Source of the DNA: Mycobacterium sp. E1747
GTDB taxonomy: Bacteria > Actinomycetota > Actinomycetes > Mycobacteriales > Mycobacteriaceae
DNA length: 64,000 bases
Direction: 5' to 3'
NCBI RefSeq assembly: GCF_001667775.1
Contig: NZ_LZJI01000040.1
Coordinates: forward strand, 1 to 64,000
In this document: positions 56,176-64,000 of the stretch, in pieces
Numbering within the stretch: position 1 is the first letter of the stretch
Layout: each line of letters begins with the position of its first letter
Notes under the pieces: model-generated
Told to the model about the DNA's origin: nothing
Databases searched by the model: none
What the model saw: the letters and a program-made list of their open reading frames with translations, nothing else
Translations under genes and position numbers: made by a program

Positions 56176-59100
56176 GTGGCTGAGCCGACCATCCTTTTGC
56201 TGTCGACGTCCGACACGGACCTGATCAGCGCCCGCTCCAGCGGAAAAAACTATCGGTGGGCCAACCCCTCCCGCCTGGATGAGAGCGTGCTGCCCGAGCT
56301 GCTGGCAGATGCCTCGATCGTCGTGGTCCGCATCCTCGGCGGGTATCGCGCCTGGCAGAGCGGCATCGACACGCTGATCGCCAGCGGTGTACCGACGGTG
56401 TTGGTCAGCGGCGAGCAGGCCGCCGACGCCGAGCTGACCGGCCTGTCCACGCTCGCCGCCGGCATCGCGGTGCAGGCGCACATCTACTTAGCGCACGGCG
56501 GCGTCGAAAACCTCCGCCAGCTGCACGCCTTCCTATCCGACACCGTGCTGATGACGGGCTTCGGGTTCAGCCCGCCTGTCGTGACGCCGACGTGGGGCGA
56601 GCTCCAGCGGCCGAACGCCGCCGAGACTGACGGCCCCACAATCGCCGTCCTGTACTACCGCGCGCAGCAACTGGCCGGCAACACCGGCTACGTCGAGGCG
56701 CTCTGCCGCGCCATCGAGGATGCCGGCGCGCGACCGCTGCCGGTCTATTGTGCGTCGCTGCGGACCGCCGAGCCCGAACTGCTGCAACGGCTGGGCGACG
56801 CCGACGCCATGGTGGTCACCGTCCTGGCCGCCGGGGGACTGAAGCCGGCCACGGCGTCCGCCGGTGGCGACGACGACAGCTGGAACGTCGAACACCTTGC
56901 TGCCCTTGACATTCCGATCCTGCAGGGATTGTGCCTGACCAGTTCTCGGGCTCAGTGGAGCGAGAACGACGACGGGCTCAGCCCGCTCGACGTGGCCACG
57001 CAGGTAGCGGTGCCCGAGTTCGACGGCCGCATCATCACGGTCCCGTTCTCCTTCAAGGAGATCGACGACGACGGGCTGATCTCCTATGTCGCCGACCCGG
57101 AACGGTGCGCACGGGTCGCGGGCCTGGCGGTCCGGCACGCGCGGCTGCGCCAGGTCAACCCGCCCGACAAGAGGGTGGCCCTGGTGTTTTCGGCCTATCC
57201 GACCAAGCACGCCCGGATCGGCAACGCGGTGGGCCTGGACACACCGGCCAGCGCCGTCGCCCTGCTTCGCGCGATGCGCGAGCGCGGGTACCAGGTGGGC
57301 GACATCCCCGGGCTGGACGCCAACGACGGTGACGCCCTGATCCACGCCTTGATCGAACGCGGCGGTCAGGACCCCGACTGGCTCACCGAGGGGCAATTGA
57401 CGGGCAACCCGATCCGGTTGTCCGCCAAAGACTATCGCGCCTGGTTCGCCACCCTGCCCGCCGAACTGACCGACGCGGTGACACGGCACTGGGGCCCGCC
57501 GCCCGGCGACCTGTTCGTGGATTGTACGAACGACCCGGACGGTGAAATCGTCATCGCCGCAATGCAAGCCGGCAACGTGATGCTGATGGTGCAGCCACCC
57601 CGCGGCTTCGGCGAGAACCCGGTGGCGATCTACCACGACCCCGACCTGCCGCCCAGCCACCACTACCTGGCCGCCTACCACTGGCTTGACACCGGATTCG
57701 GTTCGCACGCCGTGGTGCATCTGGGCAAGCACGGCAACCTGGAATGGCTGCCCGGCAAGACGCTGGGAATGTCGGCCGCGTGCGGATCCGATGCCGCGCT
57801 CGGCAATCTGCCCCTGATTTATCCCTTCCTGGTCAACGACCCGGGCGAAGGCACCCAGGCCAAGCGGCGGGCGCACGCGGTGCTGGTCGACCACCTCATT
57901 CCGCCGATGGCGCGCGCCGAAACCTACGGCGACATCGCCCGGCTGGAGCAATTGCTCGACGAGCACGCCAACGTCGCCGCGCTGGATCCGGGCAAGCTGC
58001 CCGCCATCCGCCAACAGATCTGGACCCTGATCCGGGCCGCCAAGATGGACCACGACCTCGGGCTGACCGAGCGCCCCCCGGAGGACTCCTTCGACGACAT
58101 GCTGCTGCACGTCGACGGGTGGCTCTGCGAGATCAAGGACGTACAGATCCGCGACGGCCTACACATACTGGGCCAAAAGCCTTCGGGCGAAACCGAACTC
58201 GACCTCGTGCTGGCGATCCTACGCGCCCGCCAGCTGTTTGGTGGCGAGCAGGCCATCCCCGGGTTGCGGCAGGCGCTGGGCCTTGCGGAGGACGGCACCG
58301 ACGAACGCGCCTCGGTCGATTCGGCCGAGGCCGCGGCCCGTGGACTCGTCGCGGCCCTGCAGGCCAGCGGCTGGGATCCCGATGCCGCCGGACGCATCAC
58401 CGACAACCCCGAGATCGCGGCGGTGTTGCGGTTCGCGGCCACCGAGGTGGTGCCCCGGCTGGCCGGCACCGCGGCCGAGATCGACCAGGTGCTCAACGCG
58501 TTGGACGGTCGATTCATCCCGGCCGGGCCGTCGGGCTCACCGCTGCGCGGCCTGGTGAACGTGCTGCCCACCGGGCGCAACTTCTACTCCGTCGACCCCA
58601 AGGCGGTGCCGTCGCGGCTGGCCTGGGAAGCCGGTGTTGCCCTGGCGGATTCGCTGCTGACCCGCTACCGCAACGATCATGGGCAGTGGCCCGAGTCGGT
58701 GGGGCTCTCGGTGTGGGGCACCTCGGCGATGCGAACCGCCGGCGACGACATCGCCGAAGTGCTTGCTCTGCTGGGGGTCCGGCCCGTCTGGGATGATGCA
58801 TCGCGACGCGTCGTCGACCTCACCCCCATCCCGGTCGCCGAGCTGGGTCGCCCGCGCATCGACGTGACCGTGCGAATCTCGGGCTTCTTCCGCGACGCTT
58901 TCCCGCACGTGGTGACGATGCTCGACGACGCGGTGCGGCTGGTCGCCGGCCTAGACGAGCCGGCCGACGACAACTACGTGCGGGCGCACGCGCAGGCCGA
59001 CCTGGTGCAGCACGGCGACGAGCGTCGTTCCACCACAAGGATTTTCGGCTCCAAGCCGGGCACCTACGGCGCGGGGCTGCTGCAGCTGATCGACAGCCGC

Positions 59101-59751
59101 AACTGGCGCGACGACGCCGACCTGGCGCAGGTCTACACCGCGTGGGGCGGCTTTGCCTACGGCCGAGAACTGGAGGGCCGCGAGGCGGTCGACGACATGA
59201 ACCGTCAGTACCGGCGCATCGCGGTGGCAGCCAAGAACACCGACACCCGCGAACACGATATCGCCGATTCCGACGACTATTTCCAGTACCACGGCGGCAT
59301 GGTGGCCACGGTCCGGGCGTTGACCGGGCAGGCGCCGGCCGCCTATATCGGTGACAACACCAGGCCCGACGCGATCCGGACGCGGACGCTGTCCGAGGAG
59401 ACCGCCCGGGTGTTCCGCGCCCGCGTGGTCAATCCGCGCTGGATGGCGGCGATGCGCCGGCACGGCTATAAGGGTGCCTTCGAAATGGCGGCGACGGTGG
59501 ACTACCTGTTCGGCTATGACGCGACGGCGGGGGTGATGGCCGACTGGATGTACGAGCAGCTCACCCAGAGTTACGTGCTGGACCCCGAAAACCGGAAGTT
59601 CATGGCGGAGTCCAATCCTTGGGCACTGCACGGTATGGCCGAACGGCTGCTGGAGGCCGCGGGCCGCGGCATGTGGGAACGGCCGCAACCGGACACGCTC
59701 GACGCCCTGCGCCAGGCGCTGTTGGAAAGCGAGGGTGACCTGGAGGGCTGA
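56176..59751 (+). CDS. cobN: Cobaltochelatase large subunit CobN
   Basis: 1191 aa, near the length of M. tuberculosis CobN. It inserts cobalt into hydrogenobyrinic a,c-diamide with CobS and CobT-type ATPase subunits, which are not in this window. Family features: the N-terminal LLLSTSDTDLISAR, KRVALVFSAYPTKHARIGNAVGLDTPAS, HLGKHGNLEWLPGKTLGMS, and FAYGRELEG, ATVDYLFGYDAT near the end. GTG 56176. Neighbouring cobGHIJ and cobLMK fit the aerobic pathway. Confidence 0.95.
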   Translation: MAEPTILLLSTSDTDLISARSSGKNYRWANPSRLDESVLPELLADASIVVVRILGGYRAWQSGIDTLIASGVPTVLVSGEQAADAELTGLSTLAAGIAVQAHIYLAHGGVENLRQLHAFLSDTVLMTGFGFSPPVVTPTWGELQRPNAAETDGPTIAVLYYRAQQLAGNTGYVEALCRAIEDAGARPLPVYCASLRTAEPELLQRLGDADAMVVTVLAAGGLKPATASAGGDDDSWNVEHLAALDIPILQGLCLTSSRAQWSENDDGLSPLDVATQVAVPEFDGRIITVPFSFKEIDDDGLISYVADPERCARVAGLAVRHARLRQVNPPDKRVALVFSAYPTKHARIGNAVGLDTPASAVALLRAMRERGYQVGDIPGLDANDGDALIHALIERGGQDPDWLTEGQLTGNPIRLSAKDYRAWFATLPAELTDAVTRHWGPPPGDLFVDCTNDPDGEIVIAAMQAGNVMLMVQPPRGFGENPVAIYHDPDLPPSHHYLAAYHWLDTGFGSHAVVHLGKHGNLEWLPGKTLGMSAACGSDAALGNLPLIYPFLVNDPGEGTQAKRRAHAVLVDHLIPPMARAETYGDIARLEQLLDEHANVAALDPGKLPAIRQQIWTLIRAAKMDHDLGLTERPPEDSFDDMLLHVDGWLCEIKDVQIRDGLHILGQKPSGETELDLVLAILRARQLFGGEQAIPGLRQALGLAEDGTDERASVDSAEAAARGLVAALQASGWDPDAAGRITDNPEIAAVLRFAATEVVPRLAGTAAEIDQVLNALDGRFIPAGPSGSPLRGLVNVLPTGRNFYSVDPKAVPSRLAWEAGVALADSLLTRYRNDHGQWPESVGLSVWGTSAMRTAGDDIAEVLALLGVRPVWDDASRRVVDLTPIPVAELGRPRIDVTVRISGFFRDAFPHVVTMLDDAVRLVAGLDEPADDNYVRAHAQADLVQHGDERRSTTRIFGSKPGTYGAGLLQLIDSRNWRDDADLAQVYTAWGGFAYGRELEGREAVDDMNRQYRRIAVAAKNTDTREHDIADSDDYFQYHGGMVATVRALTGQAPAAYIGDNTRPDAIRTRTLSEETARVFRARVVNPRWMAAMRRHGYKGAFEMAATVDYLFGYDATAGVMADWMYEQLTQSYVLDPENRKFMAESNPWALHGMAERLLEAAGRGMWERPQPDTLDALRQALLESEGDLEG

Positions 59752-59762
59752 CCCCCGTGACG

Positions 59763-59818
59763 CGAGGGTGCGCCTGGCCGCACACTGGGCCCAACGAGAG
59801 TGCGTCTGGCCGCACATT
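59763..59818 (+). repeat. Two 24-bp near-identical intergenic repeats
   Basis: Copies at 59763-59786 and 59795-59818 (period 32), each reading CGAGxGTGCGxCTGGCCGCACA. They lie between cobN and the next gene. The core TGCG-CTGGC-CGCA is itself a dyad, so they may be small repetitive elements or parts of a terminator. Confidence 0.7.
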
Positions 59819-59841
59819 CGGCACGAGGGGGCTGACGAGCG

Positions 59842-59847
59842 TAGGTT
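59842..59847 (+). promoter_or_regulatory. -10 box of the F420-type gene, leaderless
   Basis: TAGGTT is followed by GACACC and the GTG at 59854. Confidence 0.55.
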
Positions 59848-59853
59848 GACACC

Positions 59854-60240
59854 GTGACGCCGACCTTCGCCGATCTCGCCAAGGCGCAATACCTCCTGCT
59901 GACCACGTTCACCAAGGACGGCAAGCCCAAGCCGACGCCGATCTGGGCCGCAGCCGATCAGGATCGGCTGTTGGTCATCACCGGAGAAAAGTCGTGGAAG
60001 GTCAAGCGGATCCGCAACAGCCCGCGGGTCACGCTGGCCACCTGCACCATGCAGGGCAAACCGACCAGCGAGGCCGTCGAAGGCACCGCCGCCATCCTCG
60101 ACAAGTCGCAAACCGCCGCCGTCTACGACGCGATCGGACGGCGTTACGGCGTAGTGGGCAAGGTCTTCAACTTCTTCAGCAAGCTGCGCGGCGGCATGGA
60201 CAACAACGTCGGCCTCGAACTGAAAGTCGCCCCGACGTAA
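59854..60240 (+). CDS. PPOX-class F420-type protein (Rv2061c-like)
   Basis: 128 aa of the split beta-barrel fold: YLLLTTFTKDGKPKPTPIWAA and KVKRIRNSPRVTLATC are typical of F420-binding PPOX proteins; it sits beside cobN as Rv2061c does. It probably reduces an unknown substrate with F420H2. GTG 59854 chosen by the -10 box. The next gene begins 5 nt after the stop. Confidence 0.85.
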   Translation: MTPTFADLAKAQYLLLTTFTKDGKPKPTPIWAAADQDRLLVITGEKSWKVKRIRNSPRVTLATCTMQGKPTSEAVEGTAAILDKSQTAAVYDAIGRRYGVVGKVFNFFSKLRGGMDNNVGLELKVAPT

Positions 60241-60245
60241 GGCCG

Positions 60246-61100
60246 ATGGGCGCCGTCCTCATCCCGATCCCCGACCGCGACTTCGACCCGACCGAGGTCG
60301 CCGTCAGCTGGCGCGTCCTGGCCGACCACGGGCATCGGGTGGTGTTCGCCACCGAGAGTGGGGCACCCGGCGCGGCGGACGACATCATGGTGAGCGGCCG
60401 CGGCCTGGATATCTGGTCCGCCCTGCCGGTGCTGGGCGCCCTTCCGGCCATCGGGCTGATGTTGCGCGCGAACAAAGACGGACGCAGCGCGTATCGGGAC
60501 ATGTTGAGCGCAAACGAATTCCAGCACCCCGTCGCTTGGGCCGAAGCCACCCTTGACGGCATCGACGCGCTGCTGTTGCCCGGCGGGCATCGGGCCCGCG
60601 GAATGCGCAGCTACATCGACAGCGACATCCTGCATCGGCTAGTGGTGCAAGCTTTCAGGCGTGGCATCGTCGTCGCCGCCATCTGTCACGGTGTGCTGCT
60701 CGCGGCCCGCAGCGTCGACCCCGAGACGGGCCGCTCGGTGCTCTACGGGCGCCGGACCACGGCCCTGACGTGGGCGATGGAGCGCCTGGCGTGGCGGTTG
60801 ACACGCGTGACCCGGTTCTGGGACCACAACTACTACCGCACCTACACCGAGCAGCCCGGCCAGGCGACAGGGTACATGTCGGTGCAGGCGGAAGTCACTC
60901 GCGCACTTGAAGATCCGACCGATTTCCGCGACGTGGCGCGCGGTTCACCGGACTGGCGGCGCAAAACCTCCGGCGTGGCGCGCGACACCGCCACCGACCC
61001 GCGGCCCGCATTCGTCGTCGACGACGGTGACTACGTATCGGCGCGCTGGCCCGGAGACACCCACACGTTCGCGACGGTGTTGTCGCGCAAGCTCAACTGA
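60246..61100 (+). CDS. DJ-1/PfpI-family protein
   Basis: 284 aa with a class I glutamine amidotransferase-like fold: GAVLIPIPDRDFDPTEVAVSW start, LLLPGGHRARGM, and nucleophile elbow AAICHGVLLAAR (Cys). The C-terminal third contains WDHNYYRTYTEQPGQA. Such proteins act as glyoxalases, chaperones or hydrolases; role here unknown. It is in an operon with the F420-type gene and converges on the dienelactone hydrolase gene, 5 nt apart. Confidence 0.83.
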   Translation: MGAVLIPIPDRDFDPTEVAVSWRVLADHGHRVVFATESGAPGAADDIMVSGRGLDIWSALPVLGALPAIGLMLRANKDGRSAYRDMLSANEFQHPVAWAEATLDGIDALLLPGGHRARGMRSYIDSDILHRLVVQAFRRGIVVAAICHGVLLAARSVDPETGRSVLYGRRTTALTWAMERLAWRLTRVTRFWDHNYYRTYTEQPGQATGYMSVQAEVTRALEDPTDFRDVARGSPDWRRKTSGVARDTATDPRPAFVVDDGDYVSARWPGDTHTFATVLSRKLN

Positions 61101-61105
61101 CGCGG

Positions 61106-61813
61106 CTACGTCGTCGCGCCCGCCGCCAAGTGCTCGCCGAAGAACGCGAAGACGCGGCCCCAGGCGTCCTCGGTAGCTGCTTTGTCGTGGCCGAATCCGA
61201 CGATCCGAAGCAGGGGTTGGGCGGGCAGGTCGTTGGCGAAGCTGTGTCCCGCACCGGGATAGACCTTCACATCGGCGGTGATGTTCTTCTTGGCGATGGT
61301 CTCGCGCAGCTTCTCGGGCGCGCCGCGACCGAACGGGTCGCGGCCGCCAAGGCTCGCCACGATCGGGCACGCCCCGTCCAGCGTCTTGTCGAGGTTGCGG
61401 GGCAGGGGAGTGCCGTAGAACGGGGCGGATGCGCCGAAACCTTTGGGAGACATGACCAATGCGTACTGGCCGCCCATGCAGAACCCCGCGATGCCGACCT
61501 GGCCGGAACATTCCGGCAGGGCCTTCAGATGATCGCGCGCCGCCAGAATGTCGGAGAGGGCGCGGCCGCGTTGCGTCTGCAGCTCCTTCAGCACTCGGGC
61601 GACGCAGCGGATACGGCCACCCCGCGCGTACATGTTGGGGGTGATCGCCACATAGCCGGCCTGGGCGATGCGCTTGTTCGTCGACTCCTTGTCGCGGGCG
61701 TAGCCGAACACGTCATGAATCACGACGACGCCCGGCCACGGGCCCTGACCCGAGGGAAGGTCCAGCAGCGCGTCGATCGGTCCTTCGGGCGTGTCGATCT
61801 CAATCGTGGTCAT
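61106..61813 (-). CDS. Dienelactone hydrolase family protein (Rv2054-like)
   Basis: 235 aa. Alpha/beta fold with the DLH signature: VVIHDVFGYARDKE, nucleophile elbow GFCMGGQYAL (Cys), Asp in LGGRDPFG and His in GAGHSFAND. It is close in size and position to Rv2054. ATG 61813 (MTTIEIDTPEG) is the natural start. Substrate unknown; catechol degradation genes are absent nearby, so a general hydrolase role is more likely. Confidence 0.87.
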   Translation of the reverse strand: MTTIEIDTPEGPIDALLDLPSGQGPWPGVVVIHDVFGYARDKESTNKRIAQAGYVAITPNMYARGGRIRCVARVLKELQTQRGRALSDILAARDHLKALPECSGQVGIAGFCMGGQYALVMSPKGFGASAPFYGTPLPRNLDKTLDGACPIVASLGGRDPFGRGAPEKLRETIAKKNITADVKVYPGAGHSFANDLPAQPLLRIVGFGHDKAATEDAWGRVFAFFGEHLAAGATT

Positions 61814-61886
61814 AGCGTCATCTAACTGCAATCGCCCCGCACACCACCATGGGAACTTCGGCGCAGTCGACGAACGTTGCCCTGGC

Positions 61887-62423
61887 ATGCTGTCACGGCT
61901 GTTTCTCGGCTACGCCATCGTCGAACTCGCGGCGGTCGTCGCGCTGGTCTCGGCGATCGGGTGGGGCTGGACGCTGCTGGCGCTGGCGGGCACCTTCCTG
62001 CTCGGATGGGGCCTTCTGGTGCCGATGATGGGCTCGCACCTGCTGCGTCAGGTCGGCCACCTGCGCTCCGGTCTGGCCGAACCGCGCGCCGCGCTGCGGG
62101 ACGGGACGCTGGTCTCGCTGGCCGCCCTACTGGTCCTGCTACCCGGGCTCGTGACCACGGCGCTCGGCCTGCTGTTGATGGTTCGGCCCGTACGGTCGGT
62201 CGTCGGACCCGGTTTGGCCGCGATCGCGGTGCGCGGCCTGCGGCGGCGGATGCCGCTGCTCGCCGACACCACGCTGTTCGGCGCCGGCGCGCGCCAGCCG
62301 GGCGGCGCCGCGGCCGACGGCTACATCGACGGCGAGGTCGTCGACGTCCGCGACTACCGGCCGCCCGCCCTCGAAAACGAACCGGTGCGCGGCGGATTCC
62401 CGGGCCGGCCCGCCTGGGACTGA
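61887..62423 (+). CDS. fxsA: FxsA-family membrane protein
   Basis: 178 aa. Two to three hydrophobic helices near the N-terminus (VELAAVVALVSAIGWGWTLL, then LLVLLPGLVTTALGLLLMV) with the family glycine and proline pattern (LPGLVT), then a cytoplasmic tail with YIDGEVVDVRDY. FxsA homologues interact with phage exclusion systems in E. coli; in mycobacteria the role is unknown. ATG 61887 diverges from the hydrolase gene. Confidence 0.85.
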   Translation: MLSRLFLGYAIVELAAVVALVSAIGWGWTLLALAGTFLLGWGLLVPMMGSHLLRQVGHLRSGLAEPRAALRDGTLVSLAALLVLLPGLVTTALGLLLMVRPVRSVVGPGLAAIAVRGLRRRMPLLADTTLFGAGARQPGGAAADGYIDGEVVDVRDYRPPALENEPVRGGFPGRPAWD

Positions 62424-62444
62424 TCGCCCCGCCCCGGCCCCACG

Positions 62445-62450
62445 TAGTTT
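62445..62450 (+). promoter_or_regulatory. -10 box of the amidohydrolase gene, leaderless
   Basis: TAGTTT is followed by TGCCCT and the GTG at 62457. Confidence 0.5.
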
Positions 62451-62456
62451 TGCCCT

Positions 62457-64000
62457 GTGAGCCACACGCCGACCACGCTGCTGGTCAACGGCCGGGTGCA
62501 CAGCCCGACCCATCCCGACGCCACCGCCATGGCGGTGCGCGGCGACGTCATCGCGTGGCTCGGTAGCGACGACGTGGCCCGCAACCTATTCCCCGAGGCC
62601 GTGGTCGAAGACCTGGACGGCGCCTTCGTGGCACCGGGATTCGTGGACAGTCACATCCACCTGACCGCCACCGGCCTGACGCTCAGCGGCCTCGATCTGC
62701 GCGCGACCGGCTCGCGGGCGCAGTGCCTCCAGCTGCTCGCCGACTACGCCGCCGCCCACCCGGGCCGGCCCGTCTGGGGGCACGGGTGGGACGAGTCGTC
62801 ATGGCCCGAGAACAGCGCGCCGAGCACCGCCGACCTCGACGCCGTCCTGGGAGACCGGCCCGCCTACCTGTCCAGGGTCGACGTCCACTCCGCGCTGGCC
62901 TCGACGGCCCTGCGCCGTCGGGTCGCGGGGCTGCCGGCGGCGGCCGGCTTCGACCCCGACCAGCCGCTCACCGCCGACGCGCACCACCTGGTCCGCGCCG
63001 TCGCCCGCGACCTGCTCACGTCAGAGCAGCTGGCCGAAGCGCGCACCGCCGCCCTGCGGGCCGCCGCGGCGGCCGGCATCGTCGCGGTGCACGAATGCGC
63101 TGGACCCGAGATCGGCGGGCTCGACGACTGGCTGCAGCTGCGGTCGCTCGATCAGGGCGTCGAGGTGACCGGGTACTGGGGTGAAGCCGTGAGCACCCCG
63201 GCGCGGGCGCGGGCGCTCGTCGAGGAGACCGGGGCCCGCGGGCTGGCCGGCGATCTCTTCGTCGACGGCGCGCTCGGGTCGCGCACCGCTTGGCTGCACG
63301 AGCCGTACGCCGACGCAGCCGACCGGTTGGGCACCTGCTACCTCGACCCCGACGTCGTCGAGGCGCACGTGCGCGCGTGCACCGAGGCTCAGGTGACCGC
63401 CGGCTTCCATGTCATCGGCGACGCCGCGGTGTCCGCGGTGGTGGCCGCCCTCGAACGGGTGGTCGCCGACCTCGGCGCGGTGGCCGTCGCCCGGTGCGGG
63501 CACCGCCTGGAGCACCTGGAAATGGTCACCGCCGAGCAGGCCGCTCAACTCGGCCGATGGGGCGTCATCGCCAGCGTGCAACCCAACTTCGACGCGCTGT
63601 GGGGCGGCGCCGACGGCATGTACGCGCGGCGCCTGGGCGCCGATCGGGGCAGTCGGCTCAATCCGTTTGCGCTGTTAGCATCCCAAGGCGTGCCCCTCGC
63701 GCTTGGTTCCGATGCGCCGGTCACGGGCCTCGACCCGTGGGCGAGCGTGCGCGCAGCGGTCAACCACCACACCCCCGGCAGCGCGGTCTCCGCGCGGGCC
63801 GCGTTTGCCGCCGCGACCCGCGGCGGTTGGCGCGCCGCCGGCATTCACGACGGCAGGACGGGAACCCTGGTGCCCGGCGCGCCCGCCTCCTACGCCGTCT
63901 GGGACGCCGGGGCCCTGGACGTCCGCGCACCCCGCGGCGCCGTTGCGCGGTGGTCGACCGACCCGCGCGCCCGCGTCCCGGCCCTACCGCGTTTGGGCCC
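62457..64000 (+). CDS. Amidohydrolase family 3 protein (YtcJ-like), cut by window end
   Basis: 514 codons visible, no stop before the window edge. Metal-dependent hydrolase: VNGRVHSPTHP start, FVDSHIHLTATG (His-x-His metal site), HVIGDAAVSAV, CGHRLEHLEMV and ALGSDAPVTGLDPW (catalytic Asp). Family members hydrolyse exocyclic amides; the substrate here is unknown. GTG 62457 is set by the TAGTTT box 6 nt upstream. The end near GPASYAVWD suggests only a short tail is missing. Confidence 0.85.
   Translation, partial: MSHTPTTLLVNGRVHSPTHPDATAMAVRGDVIAWLGSDDVARNLFPEAVVEDLDGAFVAPGFVDSHIHLTATGLTLSGLDLRATGSRAQCLQLLADYAAAHPGRPVWGHGWDESSWPENSAPSTADLDAVLGDRPAYLSRVDVHSALASTALRRRVAGLPAAAGFDPDQPLTADAHHLVRAVARDLLTSEQLAEARTAALRAAAAAGIVAVHECAGPEIGGLDDWLQLRSLDQGVEVTGYWGEAVSTPARARALVEETGARGLAGDLFVDGALGSRTAWLHEPYADAADRLGTCYLDPDVVEAHVRACTEAQVTAGFHVIGDAAVSAVVAALERVVADLGAVAVARCGHRLEHLEMVTAEQAAQLGRWGVIASVQPNFDALWGGADGMYARRLGADRGSRLNPFALLASQGVPLALGSDAPVTGLDPWASVRAAVNHHTPGSAVSARAAFAAATRGGWRAAGIHDGRTGTLVPGAPASYAVWDAGALDVRAPRGAVARWSTDPRARVPALPRLG

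Overview
The window is high-GC actinobacterial DNA and clearly comes from a Mycobacterium. It carries a full mce operon, the Pup-proteasome locus (mpa, dop, pup, prcBA, pafA, pafBC), a PPE protein of the PPW type, lppK, tatAC-helY, SigC and a CpnT-like toxin. Gene order is that of the M. tuberculosis hisG-to-cobN region, but accessory pieces differ: a mce operon next to hisEG, no insertion between prcA and pafA, an alkanesulfonate (ssu) operon, and a toxin in place of the genes between pepE and Rv2074. I infer a slow-growing non-tuberculous species, perhaps near the M. avium complex; species rank cannot be read from the sequence alone.

Layout. 1-240: a 77-bp perfect inverted repeat carrying the end of an MPT64-like gene in both orientations. 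167-10603 (minus): MPT64-like secreted protein, mce-associated membrane protein, mceF-mceA, two YrbE permeases; a TetR regulator diverges at 10873. 11599-14811 (plus): hisE, hisG, DUF4126-type membrane protein, flavin disulfide reductase. 14835-19206: DEAD-box helicase, RecB-like nuclease, TrmI, YlxP/DUF503 protein, LppK, with a 55-bp tandem repeat. 19517-30519: Pup-proteasome system with two membrane/hypothetical genes, then pafBC. 30592-37740: tatA, tatC, helY, a QPGQYG-repeat membrane protein, 5'-3' exonuclease, pepE. 37925-41151: a CpnT-type polymorphic toxin with an ADP-ribosyltransferase tip and a small acidic candidate immunity gene. 41225-51435: F420-type oxidase fold protein, SDR, cobL, cobM, cobK, sigC read in frame with an anti-sigma-like membrane domain, PPE-PPW protein, cobIJ, cobH, cobG. 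51539-55250: ssuC, ssuB, ssuA, ssuD. 55498-64000: alpha/beta hydrolase, cobN, F420-type protein, DJ-1/PfpI protein, dienelactone hydrolase, FxsA, amidohydrolase cut by the window end.

How the genes work together. Pup is deamidated by Dop, ligated to targets by PafA, recognised by the Mpa coiled coil and degraded by PrcBA; PafBC is a DNA-damage-response regulator. CobL, M, K, IJ, H, G and N cover much of aerobic cobalamin synthesis. SsuABCD imports sulfonates and releases sulfite. The mce operon encodes a lipid importer.

The two items I consider most novel are (1) the CpnT-like protein whose C-terminus carries an R-S-ExE arginine ADP-ribosyltransferase motif set instead of the TNT NADase, followed by a tightly linked 72-aa acidic gene, and (2) the uninterrupted reading frame joining a zinc-finger anti-sigma-like membrane domain to SigC. 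Also notable are a 41-bp dispersed palindromic repeat that has invaded two gene ends, and many starts preceded by a TAnnnT box 6-8 nt upstream, which suggests widespread leaderless transcription.
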